Source: Candidatus Odyssella thessalonicensis L13 (lineage in GTDB: Bacteria > Pseudomonadota > Alphaproteobacteria > Paracaedibacterales > Paracaedibacteraceae). Taken from it: 64,000 nucleotides of DNA. The notes beneath the pieces were generated by a model. The model made no database searches and was not told the origin of the DNA. It saw nothing but the letters and a program-made list of their open reading frames with translations. Shown here in pieces: positions 8,389 to 17,546 of the stretch. The first letter of the stretch is position 1. The number at the start of each line of letters is the position of its first letter. The stretch is from positions 186,001 to 250,000 of the forward strand of contig NZ_AEWF01000003.1 of the NCBI RefSeq assembly GCF_000190415.1, written 5' to 3'. Made by a program: the position numbers and the translations under genes.

Positions 8389-9810
8389 TTATGAGGAAGT
8401 GGATCGAGGCAGCTCTTGATAAATTTCAAGAGCCCGATGGCGTGCTTTCTCATGGTCAACCATAGGAAATGGATAGGTTACCCCCAGCTCAATACCAGCT
8501 CCCTTCAATTTTATGGCACTGGCTTGCCAAGGTTTATGGATATAATCTGCAGACAATAAGTCTAATTCCGGCACCCAACGCTTAACATATTCTCCTTCCG
8601 GATCAAACTTTTCTCCTTGAAGCACAGGATTAAAAACACGAAAGTAAGGCGCAGCATCGGCACCACAGCCAGCAACCCACTGCCAACTGGCACTGTTGTT
8701 GGCAAGATCAGCATCGACGAGCGTATCCCAAAACCAAGCTTCACCTTGTTGCCACGACAACAATAAGTCTTTGACTAAGAAGGAGGCCACAATCATGCGG
8801 ACACGATTATGCATATAGCCTGTATGCCAAAGCTCGCGCATGCCCGCATCAATGATTGGATAGCCGGTTTGCCCTTGAGACCATTTTCTCAGGGCATTTT
8901 CATCTTGCTGCCAGGGAAAATTGGCAAACTGTTGGCGCAAGGGATGGGTGGGTAAGGTTGGCACATGATACAAAAGATGATAGGAGAATTCGCGCCATCC
9001 TATCTCCGACAAAAAATTGAGAGCATCTTGCTCTAGCACAGGATACAAACGAATTTGAGTGTGAATAGCGTGCCATAACTGCCGTACACTAATCTCTCCC
9101 CATGCCAAATGAGGGGATAACAGGGAGGTGGCTTGCTGGGCTGGGTAATTGCGATTTTGTTTGTAGCCAGCAATGCGGCTGATAAAGTTGGCTAATTTTT
9201 GTTGCGCTCCTACTTCCCCGGGAGTCCATGTCTGTCTCAAACCGCTGGCCCAATCGGGTTTAGTCGGCAGCAAGCCTAACTTTTTAAGGTCAAATGTTGC
9301 TCCACTCATAAGTTGCATGTTAGCGGGAATTGGCAGGGGAGGCTCAATGCGGGCTCGGGCTAAGCACTTTTTCCAGAAAGGCGTAAAAACCTGGAAGAAT
9401 TTACCTTGGTTGTTTTGAATTTCCCACGGTTCAAACAGCAAATGACTATTAAAAGACTTAACGCCAATACCACGCGCTTCCAGCTCAGTTTTTATCCGTG
9501 TGTCTACAGCTATTTCTTCCGGACCATAACGCCGATTCCACACGACAGCGGTAGCCTGCGTCTGTTTTATCAATTCTAAGAGAATAGGGAGAGGGTCGCC
9601 CTGATAAAAATGCATGGAATTATTAAGTGCAGAGTTTAGCTGGTGTAAACTGTGATGTAACCACCAACGGCTCGCGCCGCCCGGTTGCCAAGGCCCAGAA
9701 TTTTCAAGAATAAAAATTGGAATAATTTGCGCCTTTAAACGAACCGCTTCCTGGAGAGCCGGATTATCAGTTAAGCGTAAATCTTTGCGAAACCAGACAA
9801 TGCACTTCAT
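8389..9810 (-). CDS. phrB: Deoxyribodipyrimidine photo-lyase
   Basis: Light-driven repair of cyclobutane pyrimidine dimers. The 473-residue protein has the N-terminal antenna-binding Rossmann domain (IVWFRKDLRLTDNPALQEAV) and the C-terminal FAD domain with GYPIIDAGMRELWHTGYMHN, NNSASWQWVAGCGADAAPYF, RVFNPVLQGEKFDPEGEYV and KRWVPEL. The three tryptophans of the electron chain appear to be present. The ATG at 9810 is clear. It is 14 bases downstream of ubiA, so rpiB-ubiA-phrB may form one minus-strand transcript. A cryptochrome role is less likely, since all class I photolyase motifs are intact. A photolyase implies at least some life outside a dark host. Confidence 0.95.
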   Translation of the reverse strand: MKCIVWFRKDLRLTDNPALQEAVRLKAQIIPIFILENSGPWQPGGASRWWLHHSLHQLNSALNNSMHFYQGDPLPILLELIKQTQATAVVWNRRYGPEEIAVDTRIKTELEARGIGVKSFNSHLLFEPWEIQNNQGKFFQVFTPFWKKCLARARIEPPLPIPANMQLMSGATFDLKKLGLLPTKPDWASGLRQTWTPGEVGAQQKLANFISRIAGYKQNRNYPAQQATSLLSPHLAWGEISVRQLWHAIHTQIRLYPVLEQDALNFLSEIGWREFSYHLLYHVPTLPTHPLRQQFANFPWQQDENALRKWSQGQTGYPIIDAGMRELWHTGYMHNRVRMIVASFLVKDLLLSWQQGEAWFWDTLVDADLANNSASWQWVAGCGADAAPYFRVFNPVLQGEKFDPEGEYVKRWVPELDLLSADYIHKPWQASAIKLKGAGIELGVTYPFPMVDHEKARHRALEIYQELPRSTSS

Positions 9811-9824
9811 GATAGTTTCCTATT

Positions 9825-10667
9825 CTATCTGAGTAGAAATCCGATAAAAATTAATAAGCCGACCCACTGATTGGCAACAAAAAATTCACGACACGCTTGA
9901 GGATCTGTGAAGTTTACCCCTTTAAGTTTATAAATTGCCAAGCTGCCGGCACCGCTGAAGAAAGCATACGCAAGTAAGCTAGAATGGGCCAAGTAACAGG
10001 CTAAGCATAAGAGCAGGACCATCATCCCATACAATCCTACAAGGATGGCACGGGCCTGGCTGCCAAACCTCAACGCTGTGGATCCAATATTAAGATGGCG
10101 ATCATCCTCAATGTCTTGAAAGGCATAAACAGTATCATAAGCAACAGTCCAGCAGATCCCCGCCGCATAAGCGGCCACCACGCCCGGATGATACCAATTC
10201 GCTGTAAACAGAGCTACAGCCATAGGAAAGCCGATATTGAAAGCGAGCCCCAGAAAGATTTGCGGGTAATGGGTAAAGCGTTTAGCCTTTGGATAAATCA
10301 TAAACAGCACAGTTGCGATCGCGCCGATCCCCCAGCATCGCGGCGGAAACTGCAGCAATACCGCTAAACCCACGCCACACAGGGCAACAAAAAATAACAG
10401 AGCCTGCTTAAGAGTCACTTCACCCGTGGCTAAGGGGCGGTTCTGGGTCCGTTGAACCTTCTGATCAATATCAATATCACAATAGTCATTGATGATGCAG
10501 CCGGCAGCACGCATGACTGTAGCTCCCAGCGCAAAGAGCAGCATTAGTTTAGGGTCAATGGCAAAACCTTGGATATAGGCCAGGCCCCACCAACAGGGAA
10601 ACAAAATCAGCACAATTCCAATCGGCTTATCAAAGCGGCCTAACCGCCATAACGCTGAAACTAACAT
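9825..10667 (-). CDS. ubiA: 4-hydroxybenzoate polyprenyltransferase
   Basis: Inner-membrane enzyme that joins a polyprenyl chain to 4-hydroxybenzoate, the first committed step of ubiquinone synthesis. The 280-residue protein has about eight or nine hydrophobic helices and both aspartate-rich motifs that bind Mg-diphosphate: NDYCDIDIDQKVQRTQNRPL (residues 61-80) and QDIEDDRH near residue 184. Its ATG overlaps the rpiB stop (ATGTTAG), which supports coupling. Homologous prenyltransferases for haem O or menaquinone have different motif spacing, so UbiA is the best call. Confidence 0.94.
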   Translation of the reverse strand: MLVSALWRLGRFDKPIGIVLILFPCWWGLAYIQGFAIDPKLMLLFALGATVMRAAGCIINDYCDIDIDQKVQRTQNRPLATGEVTLKQALLFFVALCGVGLAVLLQFPPRCWGIGAIATVLFMIYPKAKRFTHYPQIFLGLAFNIGFPMAVALFTANWYHPGVVAAYAAGICWTVAYDTVYAFQDIEDDRHLNIGSTALRFGSQARAILVGLYGMMVLLLCLACYLAHSSLLAYAFFSGAGSLAIYKLKGVNFTDPQACREFFVANQWVGLLIFIGFLLR

Positions 10668-11095
10668 GCGGGTGTACTAAATGTATTAACGCGTCTTTGA
10701 TGGCGTCCCCCCTCAAAGGCTGAATTTAGAAAATGATTCACAATGTGCTTGGCTAGTTCTACGCCGATGACACGCCCTCCCAAACACAGGACATTAGCAT
10801 TGTTATGGCGCCGAGCCAACTCAGCATCCAACCCTGTACTACACCGGGCTGCACGGATGTGACGGTGACGATTAACAGCCATGCAGACGCCCAAGCCTGT
10901 CCCACAAATCAAAATACCTAAGGCCTCAGCATCTTGTTTTAAACAAGCGGCAATTTTGTCGCTATAAAGTGGATAATCAACCGACTCCTCAGACTCTGTA
11001 CCTAAGTCCACCACGTCATAGTTAACCAAGTAGGAAATCAATGCTTGCTTTAAGTGGAAACCGCCGTGATCCGCGGCAATATACAGTCGTGTCAT
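10661..11095 (-). CDS. rpiB: Ribose-5-phosphate isomerase B
   Basis: Interconverts ribulose-5-phosphate and ribose-5-phosphate in the pentose phosphate pathway. The sequence opens TRLYIAADHGGFHLK, has the catalytic cysteine in ILICGTGLGVCMAVNR (about residue 65), and the histidine in ARRHNNANVLCLGGR. I place the start at the ATG at 11095, not the upstream frame opening at 11134, because AAGGAG lies seven bases before it and the family begins exactly there. This gives 144 residues, the normal length. It overlaps ubiA by seven bases. Confidence 0.95.
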   Translation of the reverse strand: MTRLYIAADHGGFHLKQALISYLVNYDVVDLGTESEESVDYPLYSDKIAACLKQDAEALGILICGTGLGVCMAVNRHRHIRAARCSTGLDAELARRHNNANVLCLGGRVIGVELAKHIVNHFLNSAFEGGRHQRRVNTFSTPAC

Positions 11096-11428
11096 TATGC
11101 TTCTCCTTAAGAGTCGATGTCTTATCTGTAGCATAATTGTGGAGCAGCGTCTATTTGCTCTCTAGCATTATATTATTATAGCCTAAATAAACTGTAAGAA
11201 ATAAATCTTCTGCGATAGAGATCTATCCTTTATCTAGTCAACTTTTCTTGGAAAACGCTAGTAACTTTGTAAAAAATCAAGGTAAAATTTTACTTTAATT
11301 TTTCTTGCTTATTTTATTGAATTTCAACCTACAGTTTCATAGGAAATATTGCAAAAAGCTTTACGGGTATATAAGATCCTTAGGGATTTCTATCTGTAAA
11401 GAAATTTATTAACATTTAAGGAAATATT
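11096..11428. other. Intergenic gap, AT-rich
   Basis: About 330 bases between the divergent rpiB and lipoprotein genes. It is AT-rich and must hold promoters in both directions, but I could not single out a convincing -35/-10 pair, and I see no ORF or strong hairpin. Confidence 0.5.
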
Positions 11429-11977
11429 ATGGGTATAAAAGTGAAATCTATTTGGGCCATTGTCGCTATTTCTCTGTTGAGTGGCTGTAGCTCAAACAAT
11501 ATTCGTGCTTATCGTCTTGATTCGAGCATTAAATATGATATCCCGCACAGTACTATGCAAAAGGTATACATTAAATCAGTCAAAATGCCAGAAAATGATG
11601 CTCACAGCATTATGTGTCGCGCTGTAGGGCCGATCTACTTGCCCCAAAAAATGACTTACTCTCAGTATATCAATGATGCTTTACATAAAACGTTGATAAG
11701 CATGGATAAATTATCAGATTCTCCCCATGTAGGACATACGCTTGAAATTGCTTTAACAAGGGTCAATTTTGATACCTTAGCTGGGGAATGGTATATTGAT
11801 GGAAACGTCATCATCGATAGTAAGAAATCGTTTACTGTCAATACCACTACCCAGTATGGTACAGCATACATTGCGGTTGATGCTTGTCGAAATACTGCAG
11901 AAAGCTTTGATGAAGCCGTAACCAACTTTATCAAAAAACTTTTGAATCAGCCTGATGTAGCACAAGCTCTCAGATAA
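11429..11977 (+). CDS. Putative lipoprotein of unknown function
   Basis: A 182-residue protein with a clear lipoprotein signal peptide: lysines at the N-terminus, hydrophobic SIWAIVAISLL and lipobox LSGC, giving lipidated Cys20. AAGGAA lies just before the ATG. The mature part has the look of a mixed alpha/beta domain with pairs of cysteines (MCRAVG, VDACRN), which could form a disulphide in the periplasm. I do not recognise the family. It stands alone: rpiB diverges upstream and a hairpin follows downstream. Localisation to the inner leaflet of the outer membrane is inferred from the lipobox. Confidence 0.75.
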   Translation: MGIKVKSIWAIVAISLLSGCSSNNIRAYRLDSSIKYDIPHSTMQKVYIKSVKMPENDAHSIMCRAVGPIYLPQKMTYSQYINDALHKTLISMDKLSDSPHVGHTLEIALTRVNFDTLAGEWYIDGNVIIDSKKSFTVNTTTQYGTAYIAVDACRNTAESFDEAVTNFIKKLLNQPDVAQALR

Positions 11978-12040
11978 AACTTCTCTAAGAGCATTATAGG
12001 TAACTAACAAACTTTGCCTTATGCTCTTAAGGCTTAAGCA

Positions 12041-12070
12041 ATGGCTTAGCTTGAAATTAAGCTAAGCCAT
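12041..12070. repeat. Perfect 12-bp inverted repeat, possible terminator
   Basis: ATGGCTTAGCTT (12041-12052) is followed by a six-base loop and its exact complement (12059-12070). It lies 64 bases after the lipoprotein gene and could end its transcript, but there is no T-run on either side, so an intrinsic terminator is not proven. The rest of the gap 11978-12283 shows no gene. Confidence 0.6.
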
Positions 12071-12283
12071 GAAATTACCCTGTATATAGTGGAAGGCATT
12101 TACGAGCCATATTGACCTCCACTTTAGCGGTTATCTTATTTAAAAGTCATAAACTTAAAACATAGAGCCTTATTGATATTTCATCTTTTCCCGATGCAGA
12201 CACTTATAATATTCATATTGCATCGCATACCTTAATATTTTTTGCTAAGCTGAGCTCAACTGTAGTCTTAGAGGACAAAGATA

Positions 12284-14065
12284 ATGCCGGTGTCATGGTC
12301 GCCCTATATTGGGCAAGGATTGCTGTATATTGCAGCTTTGATGGCTGGTATAACGGTGTTATCTCCTCAATATAAACGGCTTCTTTATGGAGCAACGGCA
12401 ATAATAAGTTTGGGGGCGTTTGCTTGGCTTGTGTTTGCTCATCTGACCTCCGATTTCTCTTTTGTTAATGTCGTGCTGCATTCTCATACCCAAAAACCCT
12501 GGTTATATAAGCTTTCTGGCGTTTGGGGCAATCATGAAGGGTCGATGCTGTTATGGTTGCTGTTAATGCTGGGCGTAGGAGGTACCGCTTTTCGACGCTT
12601 GCCCCAAGGGTTATCGTTTATTGCCTATGTGGCGTTGGCAATATTATTGTTTATGATTTTTGCCTGTAATCCGTTTACGGCAGTTCTGGTGCCACCCTTG
12701 GAAGGCCGTGATTTAAATCCACTGTTGCAGGATCCCTTATTAGCAATTCATCCTCCGGTTTTATATTTAGGAATGGTCAGTTCTTTGGTGCCTGTGGTCT
12801 TGATGAGCCTTCATGAAACTGATAAGCGTTGGCTGTTGTGGACGCGCTTCTCTTGGGCGTTTTTAGGCATAGGTATTATGTTGGGAAGTTTCTGGGCTTA
12901 CTATGAACTGGGCTGGGGCGGTTGGTGGTTTTGGGATCCAGTGGAAAATGCTGCTTTAGTACCTTGGTTACTTCAAACAGCTAGCTTTCACAGTTATTAT
13001 TTAGCACGACAAGGGCGATTATCACTGGGCGTCGTAAAATGGCTAAGTTTTGCAGTGTTTGCTTCTTGTCTGTTAGGCTTATTTATCATCCGTTCAGGTC
13101 TAGTAACTTCGGTCCACAGTTTTGCTGTTGGCCCTGAGCGCGGGATATTCTTGCTCCTTGTCTGTGGAGTGGTGTTGTTTCCCTTGGGTCGACGCTTATT
13201 GAGCTTACATACTAATAGCCCAAGCTTAAAGCAGCAAGGGATTAATCTGATCACCGCCCTGAAGTTAGGAATATTCTTGTTGTGCTTTTCTGCTTTCACC
13301 ATCGCTTTTGGCACCTTATATCCGCTTCTCTTACAAGTTTTTGATATTCAATTAACGGTGGGAGCCCCTTATTTCAACGCTACTGTTGTTCCAATTATGC
13401 TCCCCACCTTGGCGTTGATGGCTTTGCAGCCGTGGATGACCGTCTCGGGAATTGATAAACAAGCCTCTCTTTCTCCTCTGTTAATAGCCACCATGGCCGT
13501 CCTAATCTTGGGGTACAAATTTAATCAGACACGTTTACTGCTGCTTTTAAGTTATGGAGCGAGTGTCTGGTTGATCAGTAGCCTGCTGTTGGGGATAAAA
13601 GCGCAACGCTGGTCTTGGCGAAAGGCTCCGATGCTGCTAGCCCATTTAGGGGTTGGGGTTGCGGTCTTAGGAATGGTGTTATGTTTGGCCTTTGAAGAGG
13701 AGAAATTGATTGCCCTAAAACCGGGACAATCTATAGAAATGCAAGGAAGAAATTTTTCTTTAGCAAGTATTAGCGGCATTAAAGCCGAGAATTATATGGG
13801 ACAAACGGCTTTCTTTACATTGAATCAAAAAACGGTGCTCATGCCTCAGAAACGGTTTTATTGGACGCAGGGGATTATTCATCAAGAAACATCCATTTAT
13901 TCCTCTGGTCTTAATCATTACTATGTATCCATGGGAGATCATTATCAAGATGATGCGTGGGGGTTTCGATTTGCGTACAAACCGTGGATTAATTTAATGT
14001 GGTTAGGGTTTGTGGCCATTGGCCTCGCGGGGCTAATGTCGCTCGGGCGCTCAAAGGAGAAGTAA
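12284..14065 (+). CDS. ccmF: Cytochrome c maturation haem lyase subunit CcmF
   Basis: Integral membrane protein of the System I cytochrome c maturation pathway, joining haem delivered by CcmE to apocytochrome. The 593-residue protein has more than ten hydrophobic segments and the tryptophan-rich WWD domain WAYYELGWGGWWFWDPVENA (about residues 206-225), preceded by HPPVLYLGMV with a haem-ligand-type histidine, and later a histidine in VTSVHSFA. It is shorter than the usual 630-660 residues, mostly in the C-terminal periplasmic part. Its stop overlaps the ccmH start. No ccmG thiol reductase gene lies between them, unlike the common ccmE-F-G-H order. Confidence 0.96.
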   Translation: MPVSWSPYIGQGLLYIAALMAGITVLSPQYKRLLYGATAIISLGAFAWLVFAHLTSDFSFVNVVLHSHTQKPWLYKLSGVWGNHEGSMLLWLLLMLGVGGTAFRRLPQGLSFIAYVALAILLFMIFACNPFTAVLVPPLEGRDLNPLLQDPLLAIHPPVLYLGMVSSLVPVVLMSLHETDKRWLLWTRFSWAFLGIGIMLGSFWAYYELGWGGWWFWDPVENAALVPWLLQTASFHSYYLARQGRLSLGVVKWLSFAVFASCLLGLFIIRSGLVTSVHSFAVGPERGIFLLLVCGVVLFPLGRRLLSLHTNSPSLKQQGINLITALKLGIFLLCFSAFTIAFGTLYPLLLQVFDIQLTVGAPYFNATVVPIMLPTLALMALQPWMTVSGIDKQASLSPLLIATMAVLILGYKFNQTRLLLLLSYGASVWLISSLLLGIKAQRWSWRKAPMLLAHLGVGVAVLGMVLCLAFEEEKLIALKPGQSIEMQGRNFSLASISGIKAENYMGQTAFFTLNQKTVLMPQKRFYWTQGIIHQETSIYSSGLNHYYVSMGDHYQDDAWGFRFAYKPWINLMWLGFVAIGLAGLMSLGRSKEK

Positions 14066-14466
14066 TGACAAGATTGATCCTGCTGATGGTAATGGTATTG
14101 TTGGTTAGAACCCATGCCTTGGAAGTTCATGAACAGCTAGCGTCGCCGGCTCTAGAAAAGAGAGCGCAATTATTAGGATCACAATTGCTATGTCCGACTT
14201 GTGAAGGGCAGTCTTTAAATGATTCACCAATCGAAGAAGCTATATTATTGCGCCAGGTCATTCGTGAGCAAATTGTGCATGGCTTTACCGATCAGCAGAT
14301 TATAGAATGGTTTACCAACCGTTATGGCGAACGGATTCTTATAACACCGCCTTTAAGGGGAGCCACTTTGGCGCTATGGGCACTGCCGTGGATTTTGTTG
14401 GGCCTATGTTTAGGGGCGGGGGTTTATCGAGCTAATAAAAAAGGCTCTCATAGGAGAGCCTCTTAA
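14065..14466 (+). CDS. ccmH: Cytochrome c maturation protein CcmH
   Basis: Membrane-anchored thiol oxidoreductase that keeps apocytochrome haem-binding cysteines reduced, working with CcmF. The 133-residue product has a signal-type N-terminus (TRLILLMVMVLL), the redox motif LLCPTCEGQSLNDS (LRCxxCxxQ in the family), GFTDQQIIEWFTNRYG, and a C-terminal transmembrane helix. I chose the ATG at 14065 because it overlaps the ccmF stop (TAATG); the longer frame from 13999 lies inside ccmF and lacks a signal peptide. Its last codons contain the hairpin that terminates the converging rpmE gene. Confidence 0.95.
   Translation: MTRLILLMVMVLLVRTHALEVHEQLASPALEKRAQLLGSQLLCPTCEGQSLNDSPIEEAILLRQVIREQIVHGFTDQQIIEWFTNRYGERILITPPLRGATLALWALPWILLGLCLGAGVYRANKKGSHRRAS
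14434..14460 (-). terminator. rpmE terminator embedded in ccmH 3' end
   Basis: GGCTCTC (14443-14449) and GAGAGCC (14454-14460) form a perfect 7-bp stem with a four-base loop. Read on the minus strand it is followed directly by TTTTTT, so it terminates rpmE. It lies inside the last codons of ccmH. Confidence 0.88.
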
Positions 14467-14483
14467 CTAAGCTAATTGAAAGC

Positions 14484-14711
14484 TTATTTTTTAGCGCTAA
14501 AGCTACCAAAACGCTTTGTAAATTTACTGATTTGTCCAGCGGTATCAATAAGACGAGCTGAAGCACCGGTCCATGCTGGATGGGACTTGGGATCAATATC
14601 AAGCTGAAGGGTGTCGCCTTCTTTACCCATAGTAGAGCGAGTGGTAAATTTTGTTCCATCTGTCATGACAACATTGATTGTGTGATAAGAAGGATGAATG
14701 TCTTTTTTCAT
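14484..14711 (-). CDS. rpmE: 50S ribosomal protein L31 (zinc-free type)
   Basis: A 75-residue bL31 protein of the large ribosomal subunit, at the bridge to the small subunit. It starts [20 protein letters not shown] and has [12 protein letters not shown] and the basic tail FTKRFGSF. It contains no cysteine, so it is the C-minus form that does not bind zinc. The gene is monocistronic: it has its own terminator downstream, in ccmH, and the divergent Mla-type operon upstream. Confidence 0.95.
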   Translation of the reverse strand: MKKDIHPSYHTINVVMTDGTKFTTRSTMGKEGDTLQLDIDPKSHPAWTGASARLIDTAGQISKFTKRFGSFSAKK

Positions 14712-14815
14712 AATCGTGACCTGATAAAATAAATAATCTTACTATGCTATATAGCTTATTATAATATATTATGCAATAATTTTCCTTAAGAATCATAGAT
14801 TAATCTGGAGATTAA

Positions 14816-15949
14816 TTGATAAAAAATAAGCAGTCTCATTTACAACCTCAGGTGCAGCTCATTACACAAGATGAGCAGCAAACGCTTGTATTTTCAGGGG
14901 CTTGGCAAACCTTAAGCTTGAGAGGTGGGCTTGACAGTCTCTCTCAGCTACAAGAACGTATCTCCGCTCCTCTAGCCGTCAAGATCTGCTTTGAAGATGG
15001 TTTCAGTCATGATAGTGCTGGCGCTTGGGTCATTGCAAAATTCTTAAAGGCCCTCAATATTGATAGGGATTTAAGTGAGCACTTACCATCCCCAATAAAG
15101 CGGTGGCTCGATAAATCCTTCGACTTCCCAGCTGAAGAAAAATCTTCTGGCGCAAAAGCAATTCTTGAAGAAATCGGTAAAGCCGCTATAGAGACTGCGG
15201 AGACTACGAGAAAAATTATTGAGTTTTTAGGGCAAACCCTAACTCATATATATGTTACGGTTATCCGTAAATACGGCTTGCGCTGGGCGACAATTGCTCA
15301 CTTTGTTGATACGGTGGGAATTAAAGCTATTCCAATTATTAGCCTTATTTCCTTACTTATTGGGGCTGTTTTGGCATTTCAAGGGGTCAACCAATTAGCT
15401 CGCTTTGGAGCTTCAAGTTTTACGGTTGATTTCTTGGCCGTCTCACTGTTGCGAGAGATTTCAGTGCTACTGACATCAATTGTGGTGGCGGGGCGATCGG
15501 GAAGCTCCTTTGCAGCGCAAATTGGAACAATGGCCTTGAACCAAGAAATTGATGCTATCCGCATGATGGGACTTAATCCGTTTCATGTATTAGTAATTCC
15601 CCGAGTATTGGCAATGGTGATCTCATTACCATTGTTGGTCTTACTGTCTATCTTGGGGGGAGGAATTGGAGGAATGATCGTGGTGCGCTCTTATGTCGGG
15701 CTGTCCTATTCTGAGTTCTGGAGCTCGTTTCAAGCAGCAGTCAGCACCACCTCTTTTTGGACGGGTATGAGTAAAGCGCCTCTATTTGCAATAGTTATTG
15801 CTATTATTGGGTGTTACCGGGGGATGCAAGTTAAGTCCAGTGCTGAAAGTGTCGGAATTATGACCACGCGCGCGGTGGTTGAATCAATTTTTATGGTTAT
15901 AATTTGTGATGCCATTATGTCGCTATTCTTTACGGCAATGGATTGGTAA
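14816..15949 (+). CDS. mlaE: STAS-domain MlaE-family ABC transporter permease
   Basis: Permease of an MCE-type ABC system that moves phospholipids between the membranes. Residues 1-105 form a STAS-like domain (MlaB-like, VKICFEDGFSHDSAGAWVIA), fused to a MlaE permease of five or six helices with LLREISVLLTSIVVAGRSGS, MALNQEIDAIRMMGLNPFHV and PRVLAMVISLP. The start is a TTG at 14816, five bases after CTGGAG; an in-frame ATG upstream meets a stop at once. It is first of four genes (permease, ATPase, MCE protein, auxiliary lipoprotein). The STAS fusion would do the job of a separate MlaB. Confidence 0.92.
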   Translation: MIKNKQSHLQPQVQLITQDEQQTLVFSGAWQTLSLRGGLDSLSQLQERISAPLAVKICFEDGFSHDSAGAWVIAKFLKALNIDRDLSEHLPSPIKRWLDKSFDFPAEEKSSGAKAILEEIGKAAIETAETTRKIIEFLGQTLTHIYVTVIRKYGLRWATIAHFVDTVGIKAIPIISLISLLIGAVLAFQGVNQLARFGASSFTVDFLAVSLLREISVLLTSIVVAGRSGSSFAAQIGTMALNQEIDAIRMMGLNPFHVLVIPRVLAMVISLPLLVLLSILGGGIGGMIVVRSYVGLSYSEFWSSFQAAVSTTSFWTGMSKAPLFAIVIAIIGCYRGMQVKSSAESVGIMTTRAVVESIFMVIICDAIMSLFFTAMDW

Positions 15950-15951
15950 TT

Positions 15952-16677
15952 ATGGCACCGATTATTGAAGTTAAGAATTTATCTACCCAGTTCGGTTCTC
16001 AGATAATTCATCAAAATCTTAATCTGAGTGTGAACGAAGGTGAAGTCTTAGGTATTGTGGGCGGTTCAGGATCAGGCAAGTCAGTTTTAATGCGCTTTAT
16101 GACCGGCCTACAACCTCCTCAAAAGGGTAAGATTGTCTATAATGTGCCTGGGGGCTTTAATCAAAGCCATCTGGGAGTCTTATTTCAACATGGAGCCTTA
16201 TTAAGCTCCATGAGTGTTGTTGAAAATGTTATGGCCCCGCTTCGAGAAGTGGCAAAACTCCCCTTTGAGCTGGCCCGAAATCTAGCCATGATAAAAATTG
16301 AAACAGTTGGCTTGCCTTTAGATGCCGCCTTTAAGTCGCCGGCAGAGCTATCGGGAGGAATGATTAAGCGGGCGGCGTTAGCTCGCGCCCTTGCTTTAGA
16401 TCCCCCTATTGTCTTTCTGGATGAACCGACTTCAGGACTCGACCCCATTAGTGCCGCTGGCTTTGATGAATTAATCCGTGAGGTGCAACGTGACTTGCGC
16501 ATGACCATTATCATGATTACCCATGACTTAGACAGTTTAGTGCGAATTTGTGATCGAATCGCAGTCTTGGTTGATCGTCAAGTTTTAATAGGTTCCCTTG
16601 CTGAGATTATAAGAATTGATCATCCATGGATAAAAAGTTACTTTCATGGGCCGCGTGGTGAACGTTATTTTCGCTAG
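15952..16677 (+). CDS. mlaF: MlaF-family ABC transporter ATP-binding protein
   Basis: ATPase that powers the MlaE-type permease. It has Walker A GGSGSGKS (near residue 37), a Q-loop in VLFQHGALLSS, the signature LSGGMIKRAALARALAL, Walker B PPIVFLDEPTSGLDP and the switch histidine in MITHDLDSL. The ATG at 15952, two bases after the permease stop, fits the family better than a TTG at 15943 inside the permease gene. It gives 241 residues. The GGMIKR form of the signature is typical of MlaF rather than of other importers. Confidence 0.95.
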   Translation: MAPIIEVKNLSTQFGSQIIHQNLNLSVNEGEVLGIVGGSGSGKSVLMRFMTGLQPPQKGKIVYNVPGGFNQSHLGVLFQHGALLSSMSVVENVMAPLREVAKLPFELARNLAMIKIETVGLPLDAAFKSPAELSGGMIKRAALARALALDPPIVFLDEPTSGLDPISAAGFDELIREVQRDLRMTIIMITHDLDSLVRICDRIAVLVDRQVLIGSLAEIIRIDHPWIKSYFHGPRGERYFR

Positions 16678-16685
16678 AGGATGAA

Positions 16686-17546
16686 ATGGAAACACAAGTA
16701 AACTATGTGCGCGTAGGAATGTTCGTGGTGGGAGGATTCTTGGCCATGATTTTATTCATATTGTGGCTGCACCAATTTGGATTTGGGGAGTCGACCCGGC
16801 CTTACCATATTTATTATAAAGGTTCTGTTTCTGGCCTTAAGGTGGGAGGAGCAGTCCAATATAGAGGAGTTCCAATTGGTAAAGTTTCCACAATTAAAAT
16901 TGACCCCAAGAATGTTGAACAGATTATTGTAACCGTTGATATTGATAAAACAGCGATCATTAAAGAAGATATGATTGCGACTTTAGAAAGTCATGGCTTA
17001 ACAGGTATCTCTTATATCCAGATTAATGGAGGTACTACCACAAGCCGGCGATTAATTGATATAAGTCACACGCGTATCCCTGTTATCCCTTCAAAATCAT
17101 CTCTGTATGAACAAGTCTCTGCGACCTTGCCTGATATGTTACAAAAAATGGACTATTTGATCACAGATATTCGCGGCGTTTTTAATGATGAAAATCGTGA
17201 AGCTTTTAGTAAAACCATGAAGAACATAGAAGAGATTACCACCTATTTTAAGCCTGACGATGGACACGATAAAGATGCTTTCTTACTTGAGCTTACCAAA
17301 GCTATTGCAACACTAAATGCAACCCTTACGGAGATTCAATTTATGAGCAAGGAATTTACCGAACTTATGAAAGAAAATCGGGGTGGCTTAAGAGAATTTA
17401 CCACCTCGGGATTAAATTCATTTTCACGTTTTATGATCGAAGGCCGCGAATCATTGGCGGCTATCCGGCGTATTACTGAATCTCTTGAGCGATCACCTTC
17501 TCGATTTTTTTATAATGATCCTAAACAAGGAGTACCGGCCCGATGA
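16686..17546 (+). CDS. mlaD: MlaD-family MCE domain protein
   Basis: Inner-membrane-anchored, periplasmic lipid-binding protein of the transporter. Residues 9-31 form one transmembrane helix, followed by the MCE domain with the typical YYKGSVSGLKVGGAVQYRGV and PIGKVSTIKI segments and the GLTGISYIQINGG loop. After the domain a long helical tail (about residues 145-270) may extend across the periplasm, longer than in E. coli MlaD (183 residues) and like other alphaproteobacterial forms. A short GAGG lies ahead of the ATG. It overlaps the next gene as ATGA. Confidence 0.94.
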   Translation: METQVNYVRVGMFVVGGFLAMILFILWLHQFGFGESTRPYHIYYKGSVSGLKVGGAVQYRGVPIGKVSTIKIDPKNVEQIIVTVDIDKTAIIKEDMIATLESHGLTGISYIQINGGTTTSRRLIDISHTRIPVIPSKSSLYEQVSATLPDMLQKMDYLITDIRGVFNDENREAFSKTMKNIEEITTYFKPDDGHDKDAFLLELTKAIATLNATLTEIQFMSKEFTELMKENRGGLREFTTSGLNSFSRFMIEGRESLAAIRRITESLERSPSRFFYNDPKQGVPAR

